DNA of 64,000 bases from Cymbomonas tetramitiformis. Its lineage: Eukaryota; Chlorophyta; Pyramimonadophyceae; Pyramimonadales; Pyramimonadaceae. The first letter of the stretch is position 1. Each line of letters opens with the position of its first letter. The position numbers and the translations under genes were made by a program. Of this stretch, positions 31,530-41,023 are shown in pieces. Under the pieces are notes generated by a model. It saw nothing but the letters and a program-made list of their open reading frames with translations, searched no databases and was not told the origin of the DNA. The DNA lies in the NCBI GenBank assembly GCA_001247695.2, contig LGRX02035374.1:1-64000 (forward strand). Direction: 5' to 3'.

Positions 31530-32468
31530 ATGGTTCTCGCGCACATTTTATCCGATGAAGAGCTTCGTGCTCTTTCGTTATCGTGTGCGGACAGAATGGA
31601 GAAGGTGAATGTTCTGAAACGTGCTCAGCTCATTTCTTTGTGCCAGGCCCAAGCTAGAGCGCTCGCTCATTTTCAGAGTGCTCCGCAGATTTTGCCGCAG
31701 CCTCCAGCGGCTTTCGAGCCTATCTTTCTTTGCATCATTGTTTCGGAGGGCACAGAGGTTGGTGGTGTTGTGCCCACTAGACAGCAGGAGACCTCAGCTA
31801 ATTCTGTTTGCGCGAAAGGCGTTGGCGATGGACTAGCAGTTTTGGACACCCGATCCATCTCTTCACAGATTACGACCACTCGACCCGCGACTGGATCATC
31901 TAGTGCGCGCGGGCTCACACGACAGGCCCCTCCTGTTCGTGACGAGCGTCATTGCTTTCATGTCGTGGGTTCAGCTTCTGGTGCTATCGATTCTGGACAG
32001 CATGACATTCACGCAGAGTATGACAGTAGCGAAAGCGAAGATGAATCGGGGTACCCGCTTGGGTATTTCGATGATTCTGAAGACGATTGTAAGGGGACTG
32101 GTGGCCACTTGGCCTTTCCGCCATTTTCTCCCTCACAGTTGGAACAGCAGCCCGCCCTGGACACAGGTTTCCAGGGCGACTACTATGGCGGTGTTTTGGA
32201 GGCTTCAGAAGCTGAATTTTTCCCGCAGCAAGACATTTCGACTGGATGCGCATCTACTTTTGTTGAGGGCGCTGAGCCAATAACGGACGGGGACTACGAC
32301 GATTATTCTTACACCCACGAGCATTCCGATCGCGAGGAGCACGACTCTGGTGGTGCTTACGAGGACGATGCTGGCCACTCCGATTACGATTCCGGAGACC
32401 ACTACGACTCTGGGTCTGGTGGTGCTGGCAGCGACTCCTACGATGGTTATTCTTCTAGGTCATCTTAA
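31530..32468 (+). CDS. Gag-like protein of element C
   Basis: 312 codons from the first ATG of the frame. The N-terminus is helical ('LSDEELRALSLSCADRME', 'LKRAQLISLCQAQARALAHF'), like a small self-association module. The middle is low complexity and has 'SESEDESGYPLGYFDDSEDD'. The C-terminus is an extremely acidic Asp/Ser/Tyr/Gly/His-rich tail. No zinc knuckle and no enzyme domain. It is called Gag because it is the only frame between LTRs. A related PLGYFDES motif occurs at about 38430. Confidence 0.7.
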   Translation: MVLAHILSDEELRALSLSCADRMEKVNVLKRAQLISLCQAQARALAHFQSAPQILPQPPAAFEPIFLCIIVSEGTEVGGVVPTRQQETSANSVCAKGVGDGLAVLDTRSISSQITTTRPATGSSSARGLTRQAPPVRDERHCFHVVGSASGAIDSGQHDIHAEYDSSESEDESGYPLGYFDDSEDDCKGTGGHLAFPPFSPSQLEQQPALDTGFQGDYYGGVLEASEAEFFPQQDISTGCASTFVEGAEPITDGDYDDYSYTHEHSDREEHDSGGAYEDDAGHSDYDSGDHYDSGSGGAGSDSYDGYSSRSS

Positions 32469-32929
32469 TTTCTAAACGGACAGGCAGAGCTTTTATCTCG
32501 TGTTTCGACCACTAGCTGAGATGGGGATCTCTCCGACGTATTTTGTGATTCGAGTTTTGACCACTTGCGGACAGCTGGACATATTTAGTAAGTCGGACCT
32601 TTCAGTTATTTAAGACCTCTTTTCTCAGTTCGCAATCGACGTCCACAGCTAAGCCGACAGGCAGCTTCGATCATCCTTACTTCTTTTCCCGTGAGCAGAC
32701 AGGCGGCACGGGTACTCGCTGCTGACCACTAGTCGGCAGGAATTTGACTTAGAAATCTGACCCGTATGGGCTGAGCCACTGGTTAATATCTTGCATAGCG
32801 TCCTCTGTTCAATTCTTTAACCTTGTGATCTTTCTAGCTTCTAGACTTAACCATTCTCATCAGATGTAAACTCTAGTAGCTAGGGTGGTGTCATGCACAA
32901 GCTGTAGGTCCACCTCTAATGAGGTGGTG

Positions 32930-33105
32930 TGCTGGATATGTCACCCTGATTGTCATATTTGTCAGGTGTCATATCCGGTGTGTCATTCTCGGTGAACCTG
33001 CTTGTGTCCTGACTAGGGTATTTATTCCCTTGTATTATCTATTATTGAGTTCGTTCTTTATCCGCCGGGAGCGTTCTCCCCACTGTCACTGTAGTGTTTC
33101 CGACA
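32930..33105 (+). repeat. 3' LTR of element C
   Basis: 176 bp, preceded by the purine-rich GAGGTGGTG. Confidence 0.93.
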
Positions 33106-33110
33106 AAGAG

Positions 33111-33299
33111 TCAAAGACAGAATTGAAACGTGTGCTTCACCCACTGACCATTCACCTTGCGCCGACCCATGACCACCACCCTTGGGCCATCCTTTGAAAG
33201 GATGGGCTGGGATTGCTTGTGGGTCTTCGCCGTCACGCAACCCTTGCGGAACTCGCAGGCCGCGCAACTTGCTTCCCTACCGGTACCCGGCACCACCAT
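33111..33299 (-). CDS. Possible exon of an unknown gene
   Basis: Minus-strand frame with 'SCAACEFRKGCVTAKTHK' and 'GRRKVNGQWVKHTFQFCL'. The cysteine pattern could bind zinc. It lies between element C and a MITE, divergent from the methyltransferase gene. No neighbouring exon was found. Confidence 0.25.
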   Translation of the reverse strand: MVVPGTGREASCAACEFRKGCVTAKTHKQSQPILSKDGPRVVVMGRRKVNGQWVKHTFQFCL

Positions 33300-33305
33300 C
33301 CATCA

Positions 33306-33582
33306 GGGTAGATATCTTCCGCGGAGGTGACTCGGCCGGCATTGGGAATTTACTTCGGCCACATTTCGGCCCGTCTCGGCCCGAACCCAAAATTGCCCGC
33401 CGCAGGCGCAAAATTTTAATTTTAAGTATGACAATTTGTCAAAAATCGATAAAATTTTGGAAAATTATCGATTTTCCCCTCAATGCGACTCGGCCCATCC
33501 GCAACTTTTCCTTCGGCCCGCCTTCGGCCCGGGCCTCCGTGATACGGCCCCGGGCCGGCCAATCCCAGGAAGATATCTTCCC
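33306..33582. mobile_element. MITE P1 with self-palindromic termini
   Basis: 277 bp, ends GGGTAGATATCTTCC and GGAAGATATCTTCCC. Each end is itself a palindrome around GATATC. The interior has several cggcccg motifs. The same family recurs at 48904-49190. Confidence 0.75.
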
Positions 33583-33930
33583 TGCCATCCATTGCCCGTA
33601 GACCAGTTCCTCACTCCCGACACGATCGCCGGTGGTGAGGCGGGATCATCACGCACAACGCGGCGGAAGATAAGTTTTGTGTGATGGCGGTCATCACGGA
33701 TGTTCCGTGGGGCCAAGAGAGCAAGACCGGCTACAACACGAAGGTGGATTGGGATGCGTTCGCAGTCAAGTTGGACGAGCTGTGCACGAACAACGATGGC
33801 ATGCAAGAGTCACACCGCTTCGCCGATCTGGGGAAAGTCGACGGAGACACCATTGTGTGTGCCTTAGGCGACAGTGAAGCCCTTTGGAGACGGGATGGAA
33901 GGCGTTGAAGCACCCGGTAGGATCAATGTA

Positions 33931-34278
33931 CAGTAATCACTCACCTTTAAGAAAATCCGCCGATAACAAACCAGCCAGCTTTTCAGGGGGGGAGGGGGGG
34001 GTACGCAAGTTGGTGAGAATCGCTGACTGGTTTTTTTGAGCTATGAAATAGTCGAAAATAAGAAATATGGGTGCTGGCGCCGCAGGCGGAAAATTTTGGA
34101 AATATGTCGCCTTTTTAAGGGTTTATCATTGGACTTTTAAGAAAATTGCTGGCTGATTGAAAGAAAATACTTGCTAATTCTTACCGATTCCATAGGACGC
34201 GGCGGGGGTGTACGCAAGTTGGGGGACTTAGCTGGCTGACCCCAAATCTCCGGTTTTCTTAAAGGTGAGTGATTACTG
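33931..34278. mobile_element. MITE M2, Tc1/mariner-like
   Basis: 348 bp, termini CAGTAATCACTCACCTTTAAG inverted at both ends, TA on both sides (33929-33930 and 34279-34280). Inserted in intron 1 of the methyltransferase gene. M3 is a near-identical copy in the opposite orientation. Confidence 0.92.
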
Positions 34279-34560
34279 TAACACTTGCTCCTTTGAAGGC
34301 ACCCTTTTATTTTTGCTTTTTTGTTACGTTTCTGAAAGGAAGGGAAAAGGGGGAAAGGATCAGAGGTGTACAAGACAATGCCGGGGTACATCGTGACGGA
34401 GGGGAACCGCAACAACGCTACTTTCACGAACACGCCAAAGTCGTTGGGACACCAGTACACGACTTTCGCACGGAAGCTGGAGGCTCCGAAACTGGACTTC
34501 AAGACCGGCATCCGAACCAGGGGGCAGCAATGTAAAGACATTGCATTTGATTATTTCCCG

Positions 34561-35196
34561 GTGAGTTGTTGGACTGGAATAAGGCTGGCACTGGTTTTAC
34601 CACTGGTAATACCTTTACCGGTATTACCCGGTAATTTTACCGGTAATACCAAGGCCCATAATCCTTTACCATGCTCTAGTGTGGTAAAGTGCCAAATTCC
34701 CAAAATCCTTTACCATTGGTAATACCATTTTGGTATTACCATTGGTATTACCACCTGGAATCACGATTTTACCCCATTTTATCCCTGTGTTACCATGAAT
34801 CCGTGACTACCATACCAGGTTACCAGCCGCCATCCATGGGTAGTGGTTCCGTGAATTCGTCTCATCGAAACTTTACTCAACATTTTCGTTGACGGGCCTG
34901 CGTGGCGGTGCCATACCCATTTAAAAATGTCGGAATCGGACATTTGGGGCAGTGCGCAAAAGTGTGTGTATAGATAATGTCCTCGTGGGGGCAGTGCGCA
35001 AAAGTGTGTGTAGAGAGAATGGCCTCGTGGGGGCAGTGTGCAAAAGTGTGTGTAGAGAGAATGGCCTCGTGGGCAAGGTTTTGAGAGTCCCTCGCACGTC
35101 GGTATTACCACGGTATTACCCAGTAAAGTATTACCGGTAATTTTACCGGTATTACCAAGGCCGAAAATCCTTTACCCGGTAAAATGCCAGCCTTAG
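34561..35196 (+). repeat. Intron 2 with TACCGGTAATACC palindrome cluster and 44-bp triplicate
   Basis: The intron runs from GTGAGT to ..ccttag. It holds clustered short palindromic words (accggtaatacc, ggtaataccattggtattacc) at about 34600-34750 and 35100-35180, and three near-identical 44-bp units of gggggcagtgcgcaaaagtg at about 34945-35075. Confidence 0.7.
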
Positions 35197-35939
35197 ACTG
35201 GAATTATTTTGCGTGCCCTAAGTCACCAAGAGGTGGAGGCTTTTGAGAAGGCCTTGGAAAGCCACATGGCTGCGAGCTGGGAACGCACCTCTCCCTGGGA
35301 AAAGGATGAGGAGTGGAGGAGTGAACTCGTTGAGCGCGAGGTAGACTGCCAGGCACGACGTTTCCGAGCCATTCAAATGCAGGATACCTTCAAGCACGAT
35401 TGCGCCGTAGTCGGGTGCTTGAAGGGCGGCAAGGCCTGCGAAGAGCACGGCAAGACATTGGTGGTGGGACAAAAGAAGGTGGAGCTCATGGAGCTGTTGG
35501 TGGAGCGGTACACAACCGACATCGACATGGTGGTGTTGGACCCGTTCATGGGAAGTGGTGCGTGCCATTGTAAATGCATTGGCTTTGCCGCGAGGGACAC
35601 GCCGGGGTATTGAAATATATTAGGTGTGTCGCAGGAACAACGCTGGGATTGGAGCGCTTCGCATGGGACGCGCTTTCATCGGCGTGGAGTTGAAGCGTGC
35701 AAACTTCATGAGCGCTGTGCACTATTTATCTCACGCGGTGTACTGCTGCTCGCAGCGCTACGTGGGGGATCTTGGATTGGATGAGCCGTACCCCAAGATG
35801 AAAGTGACTAATGTGAAGTAGAACATCGAGGATGTCGCGCCAATCTGGACTTGTGCGTGGCCGTTAGTAGTGGTCCGAGAAAGTCAATGCACGAAGACGA
35901 GTAGGCGATGGGGCGAAGGCCGGAAGACACCAGGGTGAA

Positions 35940-36666
35940 GCTAGCTAGGGATGTTTGCAGCGGTTGGAAGTAGGTTTTAAGCCAAAACCTAGGGCGACCA
36001 TCTTGGCTTGTGGTTAGTAGTGGTCCGCGAAAGCACGTGGAAATCAGCAGGAAACGTAGTTGGTAAATGCACGAAGACGAGTAGGCGATGGGGCGAAGGT
36101 CACGGGACAAGGTGTAGTTGTGTTAAGCTTTGGAGGCGGAACTTGCGCGCTGGTAACAAAAATTTGAATATAACCCAACGAAAAAATAGTGCTTTGAAAA
36201 AATTGTGCGTGGTGAAGGTGTGCAAAGGTATACGAAGTTAAATAATGTGGTTAATATTTAGGATTTGTGAATAACCGGGAAAATGCCAAAATTAAAAAAT
36301 TAATTGTTAATAAAATGGGGGGTTCATCGATGAACCCCCAAAAATCAAATTGCCTTAAAACTGGCTAAGAGTTTTACAAATTTTCGGAAAATAAGAAAAT
36401 GCCAGAAATTATGTATAAATTAACGTAAAATTTCAGGGGTTCAACGTCGAACCTCCCATAAAATATTTCCTTAAATCAGGTCGAAAACTTCATTTTTTGG
36501 TAAAATTTAGGAATATTTCTTAAACCCTAAAACCGCCGGAAATTTAAATAAAATAACATCAAACTAGGGAAAATCTTAAACCCTAGATTCGGTAAAAGTT
36601 TCGATTTTTTAAGGGCCTCCCATTGTAAAACTCCCCAACTCCCAAAACTCCCAAACTCCCCAAATG
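35940..36666. repeat. Right long inverted repeat
   Basis: Reverse complement of the left arm. A second partial copy of the inner edge (gtagtggtccgagaaag...ggcgatggggcgaagg) lies in direct orientation at about 35850-35935, so the arm end was partly duplicated. Confidence 0.85.
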
Positions 36667-36721
36667 CGTTTGGTGGAATGGGTCCACGACCTAGGGGAAT
36701 ATACCCGTTCGGTATTTCCAG

Positions 36722-37081
36722 NNNNNNNNNNNNNNNNNNNNNNNNNNNNNNNNNNNNNNNNNNNNNNNNNNNNNNNNNNNNNNNNNNNNNNNNNNNNNNN
36801 NNNNNNNNNNNNNNNNNNNNNNNNNNNNNNNNNNNNNNNNNNNNNNNNNNNNNNNNNNNNNNNNNNNNNNNNNNNNNNNNNNNNNNNNNNNNNNNNNNNN
36901 NNNNNNNNNNNNNNNNNNNNNNNNNNNNNNNNNNNNNNNNNNNNNNNNNNNNNNNNNNNNNNNNNNNNNNNNNNNNNNNNNNNNNNNNNNNNNNNNNNNN
37001 NNNNNNNNNNNNNNNNNNNNNNNNNNNNNNNNNNNNNNNNNNNNNNNNNNNNNNNNNNNNNNNNNNNNNNNNNNNNNNNNN
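36722..37081. other. Assembly gap (360 N)
   Basis: Run of N. It hides the right flank of the inverted-repeat element and the first bases of MITE M3. Open frames crossing it are not real. Confidence 1.
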
Positions 37082-37428
37082 AATCACTCACCTTTAAGAA
37101 AACCAGAGATTTGGGGTCAGCCAGCTAATTCCACCAACTTGCGTACCCCCCCCCGCCAGCGCCAGCGTCCTATGGAATCGGTAAGAATTAGCAAGTATTT
37201 TCTTTCAATCAGCCAGCAATTCTCTTAAAAGTCCAATGATAAACCCTTAAAAAGGCGACATTTTCAAAATTTTCCGCCTGCGGCGCCAGCACCCATATTT
37301 CTTATTTTCGACTATTTCATAGCTCAAAAAAACCAGTCAGCGATTCTCACCAACTTGCGTACCCCTCCCTCCCTGAAAAGCTGGCTGGTTTCTTATCGGC
37401 GGGTTTTCTTAAAGGTGAGTGATTACTG
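37082..37428. mobile_element. MITE M3, copy of M2 in reverse orientation
   Basis: Starts inside the gap at ..AATCACTCACC and ends at GGTGAGTGATTACTG followed by TA (37429-37430). The interior is the reverse complement of M2 with few changes. Confidence 0.9.
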
Positions 37429-37430
37429 TA

Positions 37431-38213
37431 TCAGATACGCAGTTGAGTGCTTACTGAATGTAAAACTTAAACTGTATCGAAGTGTGAACACTTAATAAAC
37501 CTAAACCCAAACCCGGAACGGTCACTCGGACTCCTGTACGCGTACACGTACCCTCGCACCCTAGTCACTATCTCAGTCTGGACCCTTCTGACTCAGGGGC
37601 CTGCCTGTCAGGGCTGCCTGGCCAGAACTCAGTATGAAGTGATAAACCCTCGAACAGGTTAGAACGGTAAAGTGTATTGAGATAAAACATAGACTGCATA
37701 AATACCGGAGCTTTCGGACCTACGGGTCACCCAGACTACCAGAGGAGATGACAAGTGACACTGTTGGTGGTCACCCTGCTGTCATTTTCAGCACACCACC
37801 TAGTGTGGTGACCGGAGCTAAGTGTGTGAAAACACAAGACCGAAATTCCTACTCGGATTCGGAAGAAAAGTCGGTACCAGTGGCGACCTGTACTTAAAGG
37901 TCAGAGCGGTCCCACATGTCACAGCAGGCAGTACAAATATAAGTCCACCGTGCAAATTTAGTTAGCACCTAAAACCCCAAACACATCCCATCTTGGGGCT
38001 CTTCTGCACATCTAGGAATTGCAAATCGAGGCTAGTCCCAGGCATGCACGGCGTTCTTGCGATCGTGATCGTTCAGCGAACAACAGGAACACGATTAATA
38101 CGACATCGATCCGTCATATCGTGGTATCGCACGTGAACAGTAAGTGTCGTTGCGCATTTTCAGATTCTGGAACGCTCGAAGGCGTCATCTGAACGCGGAT
38201 CGCGAACTGTCAC
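37431..38213. other. Spacer
   Basis: No gene recognised. A minus-strand GGTGGTG/TGCTGA junction at about 37794 resembles the purine-tract/LTR edge of elements A-C, but no second LTR was found. Confidence 0.35.
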
Positions 38214-38528
38214 ATGCGGAACGCGAACGTTCAGCTTCCGGGTAGAACGCTGAACAGGCGATTTCGCGATCCGAACGGTTTGAGAATTTTCAGATGCCCT
38301 CCTGTGCGCACAAAAGTACGTTATCGTCAACATGTTTGCTCGACACCGTATATGGGATCTGGGGCGCACGACGCTACACAGCAGTTTGACGAGAGTGAGG
38401 AGCAGCAGGACGACGAATCGGAGTGCCCACTTGGGTATTTCGACGAGTCAGATGCGACAGTGCGTAGTGTAGAGATTTATGAAGTTTCCGATCCCTCTAT
38501 TTTTCACATACACAATAACGACGGTTAG
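38214..38528 (+). pseudogene. Relict related to element C Gag
   Basis: 104 codons. The block 'DESECPLGYFDESDATV' matches element C 'DESGYPLGYFDDSEDD' within an acidic context. No LTRs are seen around it. Confidence 0.4.
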
Positions 38529-39691
38529 ATGACTCGACCCTGCTGGCCACAGCCTTCTAGGGCGAGGCTGGCGGAGTGGTTGAGCCCTCAATCCGGAGAA
38601 GGAACCAGAGAGGAGACTTACGCTGTAACTATGGTGTATTTTACGCCGTAGTGCACTGTCTAAGACCCTGTATTTTTTGCTAGAGCCAAATTACCGTATT
38701 TGCGGTACCGTAAAGGCTGAAGCACCCCATACCCCCCTTAATGCAGGGTTTTCGCGCGATCAATTTCGAATTTGACAACTGCTCGCTCACACCACACTAG
38801 ATAGTGAAAACTTCGTTATCACAGGTTACCTTCAAACGTAGGAGCTTCGATTTTCACTGCCGTCGGCTGATGCATGCTCGGGAACATTCGTGATCATGCT
38901 CACCAGACATTTGACTACATCTACGACCCAAATATGATGAGAGTGATAACGACCAGTTTTCAACTATTGCATATCGCGCGGTTTTTGGGTGGAACCACGG
39001 CTATCATATTCAATAATTTCAATTAGGTCTTGGAAACTACAAAGTAACATGCAGAAGCCCAATATGACCTGAGAACTTACATTTTCGTCATATCAAAAAT
39101 CACAAAAAATGGGAATATCATGAAAAACGGGATTTGTTCCGTTATTTTTGGGCCCCAGTGATCCAACGGATGGCGGAAAATGTGATTGTAAATGCGAAGA
39201 GACTTATGTTTTAAATGTATTGTCGACTGGAACTCGTGGGTACCATGAAAAATGCCCCGAGACGCCCATTATCAGCTCACCACTATAATCATCATATCTG
39301 AGTCGTGGATGTAGTCATATAATTCCCTTGTTCTTCGGCACGCTTCTCGACGTATTAAGCCCTTCAGAACTCCTTCGCTGCAGCATGCGCCTCTACATAC
39401 GGCCGAAAGCGGAACGAAACGGCCTCCCTCTACTCTTTGGGACACAACGCTCTCGCAACTCCGATGTACCTCTCAGCGACACACCCTTTTTCACAATGTA
39501 TATATATCGCAGCAGCGTTTTTGGCACTTCCTGAGACGGCTACTTGTGCTTCAGATGACGAGCAAGTGGACGCAATTACTTGCCTTTCGCTTGACGAAAA
39601 CACTCAGCGCCCAGCAGGAAAAGCCACTGTTTGGGATGCAGGTGTCGTGGCTGAGAAGAAATATCCCAACTCTTTTTTCAGATGCTCGCAA
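38529..39691. other. Spacer
   Basis: No supported gene. Short frames near 39437-39730 run into the 5' LTR of element D. Confidence 0.4.
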
Positions 39692-40129
39692 TGTGCTAGG
39701 AGGCAAGCACAAGAGCAAGAAAAACGGCTAAGTACAAAACGCAACTACAAAAGAGTACTCAGTATGGAGTACAGTAGGACCGATCAGAATGATGTTGATG
39801 TGAGGTGCCTAGCCTGTTGTACGGAGTACTCAGTACAGTTGAGTTATGGAAAGAGTTCATGAATGTATAAGAACTCTAAGTGTAACCAGTTTCGGAGATG
39901 AGAACTGAACTGAGATAAGAGTAACACAAAAAGTACGAAACCGTAACCGCTGTATATTTGTATTGAAAGCATACATTGAAAGCATAACTTGAAGTGAATA
40001 TAGAAAGCATATTCCGGATAGTTGACCGCCGTAGTATCGAAATCATACCTCGTGCGGTTATTTAATAGTTAGTAATAGTTAAGCCCGAAAGTGTAAAGAA
40101 GTCAAGAAGCTGGAGTGTAGCCTCCTACA
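39692..40129 (+). repeat. 5' LTR of element D
   Basis: 438 bp. It lacks a 4-bp stretch present in the right LTR. A possible primer site TGGTAATTAG begins three bases after it. Confidence 0.95.
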
Positions 40130-41023
40130 AAATGGTAATTAGTCCGTTTTTCCGCGTCGCTTCCTTGATCTTTTGCGCAATTCTGATTAGATACAACCTT
40201 GCCTTGCGAGTTTAGCTAGCCCGTAGCGCCTTCTACGAAATCGGGAATGCCTGTGCTTGGGCTTGCGTTCCGCGGCGGTGGTTGCGTTTGACGGTTCCAG
40301 GTCCCCTTGGAGCCGCGTCCGAGTGAAGGAATTCAGCTCGACGAAAATTCTTTTGGGGTGCGCGCGTTGCCCTTTTCTTAGCACGCATAAGCACTCGCGG
40401 CCGTGAGCCGTAATTTAGCACTTCGCAGGTGTCTCGAGAGCAAATCGTCTCAGTTTTTCGGCAATTCCGACCCTTCGCGGCGGAAGCGCTGCGCAATTTT
40501 TTTTTAAATCTTGCGTAGTTTTTGCTGAAATTCCGGGTCGGTTTGCGATCTCGCGTACCTCTAGTTTGAGTCTTCTAGTCCCCTCTTCTCCGGGAATTAC
40601 CGCGCTTCGGCCGGTGTGAGCTGCTTGTGCTCGCGCACAAGTAGTGAATTTCTGGATCGGCGGGTGCTGGTTGCCGCGCGTGGCGTGAAGCACTTCCACT
40701 TACTTAGATTGCACGCATAACACGCATAATGTATTCGGATGGAGAGGAATTCCTCGGTCGGTCGGGTCGTCGTGGGAGGGGTCGGGCCGGCGCCGCCCCC
40801 GGCTCGGCCGGAGGGTCCGGTCAGTCAGGATCTCGCGCTGCGGGCCTGTCAGTCGGCCAGGGCTCTTCGGAGTTCTGGGGCGCGGCTGGCAGGTCGGACG
40901 GCCGGGATTGGCGCTCCGGTGAAAGGAGGGGGGAGTGCGGCGTGTAATCGCACGCCAATACGGCGGTGGAGCCCCCGCCCGAGGCTACACCGGTGTATAT
41001 GCCTCTGAGGGGCCCCCCCGGGG
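40130..41023 (+). other. Leader of element D
   Basis: G/C-rich from about 40730. An ATG frame at 40729-40947 ('MYSDGEEFLGRSGRRGRGRA') and an overlapping one to 41008 may be the true N-terminus of gag, joined through a C7 run at 41013-41020 by a shift. Confidence 0.4.

Larger units (their letters stand above)
31132..33105 (+). mobile_element. Small gag-only LTR retroelement, element C
   Basis: 1974 bp with two 176-bp LTRs (31132-31307 and 32930-33105), beginning TGCTGGATAT and ending CCGACA. The flanking pentamers AAGAC and AAGAG match at four of five bases. The primer site GGTTATGGGACC directly follows the left LTR, and GAGGTGGTG precedes the right LTR. One coding frame, no enzymes. LTR start, purine tract and primer site are shared with elements A and B. 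Confidence 0.9.
33684..35821 (+). pseudogene. Spliced beta-class DNA amino-methyltransferase (N4-cytosine or N6-adenine)
   Basis: Proposed exons are 33684 to about 33916, about 34362-34560 (donor CCG/GTGAGT), 35197-35557 and 35635-35821. Exon 1 carries a variant motif IV, 'VITDVPWGQESKTGYN', the usual place of (D/S)PP(Y/W). Exon 3 ends in 'VELMELLVERY' and 'MVVLDPFMGSG', the AdoMet-binding motif I; exon 4 gives 'GTT' across the junction and 'GALRMGRAFIGVELKRANF'. Motif IV before motif I is the beta-class order of bacterial N6_N4 DNA methylases. Exon 4 has a probable one-base deletion near 35643, so this copy is likely broken. MITE M2 lies in intron 1. The whole gene lies between the long inverted repeats. 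Confidence 0.7.
26222..36666 (+). mobile_element. Long-inverted-repeat element carrying a DNA methyltransferase gene
   Basis: The outer arms match in inverted orientation: 26222-26811 plus 30611 to about 30860 on the left (interrupted by element A), and about 35940-36666 on the right. Arm landmarks are the terminal catttggggagtttgggag, taccgaatctagggtttaag and the hairpin GGGGGTTCATCGATGAACCCCC. Without element A, element C and the MITEs the element is about 4 kb. The only recognisable gene inside is the beta-class methyltransferase at 33684-35821. No transposase was found, and target duplications are not clear because the right flank runs into the assembly gap. Confidence 0.65.

Noticed and set aside
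36527..37128. Open frames across 36722-37081
   Set aside because: They consist of N bases.
37741..37800. LTR edge of another A/C-type element at 37794
   Set aside because: Only a few matching bases and no partner LTR; kept as a remark only.
38560..38620. tRNA-like A box (tggcggagtgg)
   Set aside because: No B box, cloverleaf or acceptor stem could be found nearby.
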